A stretch of 64,000 nt of DNA, from the NCBI RefSeq assembly GCF_028453695.1, contig NC_135777.1, positions 17,101,714 through 17,165,713 of the forward strand, written 5' to 3'. Positions within the stretch are counted from its first letter, which is position 1. Every line of letters begins with the position of its first letter. Under the pieces are notes generated by a model, which was given only the letters and a program-made list of their open reading frames with translations, was not told the origin of the DNA and did not search any database. A program made the position numbers and the translations under genes. Source of the stretch: Augochlora pura (Eukaryota > Arthropoda > Insecta > Hymenoptera > Halictidae). Shown here in pieces: positions 60,875 through 64,000 of this stretch.

Positions 60875-62854
60875 TCATGGCGTTTTGACTAGATTATCAC
60901 CAGCCATCGTTCTCGTGATGAGTATCGGCGTCTTCGGCACGCTGTCGGGGTTCTCCTGGAGGGTGATCTTCACTCTCTGAGCGCCGGGGCTCAGAGGTGG
61001 ACCGTTCGCCGGCACCGTAGCCGGGGCGCTGTTCACGGTGACGTCGACGGGACTCGTTCTCGCTGGCAGCGAGTCGTTCCTCGACGTCGGGTTGCCGTCG
61101 GTGCTGGACCTGTCCGAGCTCCGTCTCGGCGGCTTCACCGGGTCGACGCGTTCCGTGGTGCCGTTCCGCGACCTGACCGGCTCCTCGTGCTCGCCGGACG
61201 CTTTGGTGTCATCGTGATCGGCCGTGTCCTCCACCAGCGGCACGTTCTCGACGTTCCCGTTCGTGACCACCTTCGGGTGCGTCGAGTTCCCTTCCAACAA
61301 GGACTTCTGCATGTCCTTCATCTCGGTGCCGCGCTCCACGTCGCCGCGCTTCCTCTTCTTGCGGCAGAAGTCGCCCTTGTAGGCGGCGAACATGATCAGA
61401 CTGGCCAGGATCGCCAGGAGCGCGGCCAACACCACGTAAGAGCCCATTCCTTTCTTCGACTGCTTCGCCGGGGACACCTCGGCCAGCCCGTCGCCCGTCG
61501 TCTCGTCCTCGACCATCGCCTGGCCCGTTCGCGTCGAGTTCTGCAGATTGCTGTCGAACACGTCGACGTTGATGGGGTCGGTGGTCGGGACGATCTTCTC
61601 GCTCGTTTCGGTGCTGACTTTGCTCGTGGTCGACGCCAGCTCGTCCTCGACGGTCTCCATGGTTTCCTCTTCCCCGGGGGCTTTGTTCTGCAGGTGGATG
61701 AACTGTTCTTCCTCCAGGTCCAGGTCCTTCTTCGTCTCCGGAGCCGCGGTCGTGCTCAGAAACACGTTGAAGAACGTGTCGAGCAGCTTGTCGCCAAGAG
61801 ATTGGGACTCCTCCTCGCTGTGGGCCGGCTCGTCCGTATCCTCGGCCTTGTCCCAACCATCGAAGATCATCGCTGTTCCCGAACCCTCTCCGGAGCCCTC
61901 TTCGTCGGTCCCGGAGCCCCCATCTGGCTCGAACAGGGCGTCCTTGAACACCTTTTTCCTCTCTGTTACCGGAGCGGCCGGAGCGATCGGGGTCGTTTTC
62001 TTCTCACCGGAATCGAAGAAAATCTCCTCCTCTTTGGAGCTGAGTTTCTCGGGACAGTCGACGTCGCCGGGTAAGCAAGCTGTCTCCGGCGCTGGCGTCT
62101 CGATTTCCGGTGGCTCGGTAGGCTTCGGAGTCGCTTCGACAACGTCGACGAACTCCTCCTCCAGCTTGTCGTCGTTGGTGCCCGATCCTTCGTAGTCTTC
62201 CTCGTCCTCTTCGATAGGCTGGTCGTTCTGCATCTCGAGGTCCAGTTGCTCCATGCTGCAGGTGATCGCCGCGTCGGGTTTGAACAGCGGCGTACCCTTC
62301 ATGTTCCTCGGGCCGGCGCAGAGGACCTTCTTCGAGATCTTCACGCCTTTCTTCATGATCAGGTCTCTGACGAGAAGCGTAGCGCAGTTGCATTGCAGCG
62401 GGTTGCTCTGCACGTCCAGGTGCTTAAGGAACTTCAGCTCCGTGATCACCGGCGGCAATTGCCGGAGCTTGTTCTTGCGGAGGTTCAGGCTGTGCAGGTG
62501 GATCAGGCCTTGAATGGCGCCGGAGTCCAAGCTCGCGATGTGATTCTCGGCTAGGTTCAAGCTTCGCAGGCTGGTCAGCTTTCGGAAACTTCCCGACTGG
62601 ATTCGTTTCAGGTTCCCTCCGGATAGGTCCAAGTGTCGCAGGCTCGCCAGGTTGCCGAAAAGGCCCGGGTGAAGCTCCGCGTCCAACACTGGAGCCTTCA
62701 GGGTCTCGAGGTGATAGGTCTGGATGTACTTGGCGTCGGTGAGGTCCTGGCACCGCGCCACTGTGCCGTTCTCCAAGCTGCACAGGCCATTGGTCCTGCC
62801 TGTGCAGCTCAGGACGATGAGGAGCAACGACAGCACGGTCGGCGCTGTCTGCAT
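60875..62854 (-). CDS. wdp: Windpipe-like LRR transmembrane chondroitin sulfate proteoglycan (659 aa)
   Basis: A signal peptide (1-23) is followed by three to four LRRs (about 68-150). The LRRCT cap has Cys 155, 157, 179 and 199. A long acidic Thr/Pro-rich stalk follows, then one transmembrane helix (about 470-492) with a KRKR stop-transfer, and a cytoplasmic tail of about 165 residues. Ser-Gly in acidic context at Ser224, 314, 321 and 325 fits glycosaminoglycan attachment. This architecture matches Drosophila Windpipe, a chondroitin sulfate proteoglycan reported to limit JAK/STAT and Hedgehog signalling. The whole coding sequence is in one exon. The ATG at 62854 is chosen because the signal peptide follows and a splice acceptor lies 17 bases upstream. 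LRRC24-like or other short LRR proteins are alternatives, but they lack the SG clusters. Confidence 0.85.
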   Translation of the reverse strand: MQTAPTVLSLLLIVLSCTGRTNGLCSLENGTVARCQDLTDAKYIQTYHLETLKAPVLDAELHPGLFGNLASLRHLDLSGGNLKRIQSGSFRKLTSLRSLNLAENHIASLDSGAIQGLIHLHSLNLRKNKLRQLPPVITELKFLKHLDVQSNPLQCNCATLLVRDLIMKKGVKISKKVLCAGPRNMKGTPLFKPDAAITCSMEQLDLEMQNDQPIEEDEEDYEGSGTNDDKLEEEFVDVVEATPKPTEPPEIETPAPETACLPGDVDCPEKLSSKEEEIFFDSGEKKTTPIAPAAPVTERKKVFKDALFEPDGGSGTDEEGSGEGSGTAMIFDGWDKAEDTDEPAHSEEESQSLGDKLLDTFFNVFLSTTAAPETKKDLDLEEEQFIHLQNKAPGEEETMETVEDELASTTSKVSTETSEKIVPTTDPINVDVFDSNLQNSTRTGQAMVEDETTGDGLAEVSPAKQSKKGMGSYVVLAALLAILASLIMFAAYKGDFCRKKRKRGDVERGTEMKDMQKSLLEGNSTHPKVVTNGNVENVPLVEDTADHDDTKASGEHEEPVRSRNGTTERVDPVKPPRRSSDRSSTDGNPTSRNDSLPARTSPVDVTVNSAPATVPANGPPLSPGAQRVKITLQENPDSVPKTPILITRTMAGDNLVKTP

Positions 62855-62871
62855 CTTTCGATCTGATTTAT
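62855..62871 (-). other. wdp: Short 5' UTR segment and splice acceptor of the windpipe-like gene
   Basis: On the minus strand GTTTCTTTTCCAG ends just before 62871, a strong acceptor, leaving 17 untranslated bases before the ATG. A non-coding first exon must therefore lie farther upstream, beyond 62880. Confidence 0.65.
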
Positions 62872-64000
62872 CTGGAAAAGAAACGTGCCGCAGTTGTAGT
62901 GAATCGATGCCTGATGATTTCTTTCTATTGCTACGCGAACGAGCCGATAAGCGACTCGTATCATTTTTGTCAATTGTTCAATGCCTTTATTTATCGTATT
63001 AGATTTTCAACCCTCAAAATGGAAAAGAGTATATTAGGTACATAATTGGGTGATGGTTGGGATTGTGTCCTTGAAACTAAAAAATTAATCTCCTTTAATT
63101 AAAATGGAATGTTTGGATATTGTAATAAATAAATAACAAATTAGTGAAAAAAGAACAAGGATTAATTTACAATAAGTTAGTTAAATAAAAGATGAATCAG
63201 TAGATTAAATTAAATAAATTGTAAATAAATTTAAATATTAAAATTTAAAAACAGTCGTTTAAAAAATAAATATTTAAATATTGGAGTTAGATCATATCGT
63301 CTCAATTCGGAACTATGTTCAGCTTTATCTACCAAATCATAATTATCTCCATTTAACATTAAGACGTTTGTTTTGATTTTTAACTAGTTTTCTTCTAATA
63401 TTTGTTAAAGTAACATATATTTAAAAAATAACTTATAAATGTATCTTTAAAATCCGAATAACCATGAATTAAGAATGCAGCGAATGTCTTACAAATTTTT
63501 ATCTCCCGGCAATTCTTCACGCGCGAAAAAAGTTCGAATTAATTCTTGCTTAATTATCCATAGTTGCCACGGAGGTTGCACAATCTCGCATAATATTTTT
63601 CGGATAACAATCGACGTGTTAAAATAAACGCTCGATCTTATAATAGACTCTGTCACAGATTCAACTTTCATTTACGTCAGTGTCCCTGGTTAAAAGTTCG
63701 TGGCGTAACAACACGTCGATACTTATCCGGATAATTATCTAAACCGTCATTCCTGTTCCCCTGTTTCATATAAAGGCAAATATACTTCGCCACGAAAATA
63801 GCCATGAAATTCTGACAAACATAGAACGACGATGTTATAAATAGCCGGCTAATTGCATACTGTGCCAACATTGACACAAATAGCGTTCAGCCGCTGACTT
63901 TACAAATCACGGAATTGTCTTGCGACATTCAATACCGATTAGTTGAATTTTACGGTTAGTTATTCTGTACGGAGAAGACATATTTTTTTTATTTTTAAAC
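62872..64000. other. Upstream intron or 5' flank of the windpipe-like gene
   Basis: This is mostly AT-rich DNA with AAATAAATT-type low-complexity sequence at about 63120-63270. A somewhat GC-richer part lies at about 63500-63930. No exon or promoter can be called with confidence. Confidence 0.55.

Noticed and set aside
61187..62195. Long plus-strand reading frames (up to 295 codons) opposite the windpipe-like gene
   Set aside because: They are shadows of a GC-rich minus-strand coding exon. They lack a domain pattern, while the minus frame has signal peptide, LRR, LRRCT and transmembrane segments.

Overview
The window looks like insect nuclear DNA, most probably from a bee or other hymenopteran. 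Compact GC-richer coding exons with canonical GT/AG introns sit in long AT-rich non-coding DNA full of imperfect tandem repeats and small TTAA-flanked inverted-repeat elements. Only three protein-coding genes can be supported. All three are animal developmental or cell-surface genes. The species assignment is inference from these traits, not from any marker gene.

Layout. (1) About 7.4-19.8 kb, plus strand: the 3' five exons of the homeobox gene defective proventriculus (dve; DVE-1/SATB-related). They encode a SATB-type ubiquitin-like ULD domain, the start of the following SATB-like region, and two atypical homeodomains with Lys at recognition-helix position 50. The first coding exon was not found. 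The 8.6-kb intron after the ULD exons holds two MITE-like elements, the end of a third, a mariner transposase relic and a tandem duplication. (2) About 20-48 kb: a 28-kb stretch with no supportable gene. It holds AT-rich DNA, GC-richer islands that may be regulatory, simple repeats and several dispersed MITE-like elements. (3) 48.0-54.3 kb, plus strand: a six-exon gene for a 782-residue type I membrane protein with about 18 leucine-rich repeats, LRR caps, one transmembrane helix and a long basic tail with a PPSY motif. (4) 54.3-60.9 kb: non-coding, with minisatellites and two MITE-like elements. (5) 60.9-62.9 kb, minus strand: a single coding exon for a 659-residue windpipe-like LRR transmembrane protein with Ser-Gly/acidic clusters typical of chondroitin sulfate attachment. 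Genes 3 and 5 converge.

How the genes relate. dve is a transcriptional regulator (gut, eye and limb patterning in Drosophila). The two LRR proteins are cell-surface molecules, and windpipe is known in flies as a proteoglycan that damps signalling. Nothing in the sequence shows that the three act together, and there are no operons here. The most distinctive non-genic signal is a set of dispersed elements with TTAA-CCC...GGG-TTAA ends. Most of them carry a subterminal GC-containing palindrome whose sequence differs between subfamilies. They are best explained as non-autonomous piggyBac-like MITEs. I saw no rRNA, tRNA or CRISPR.
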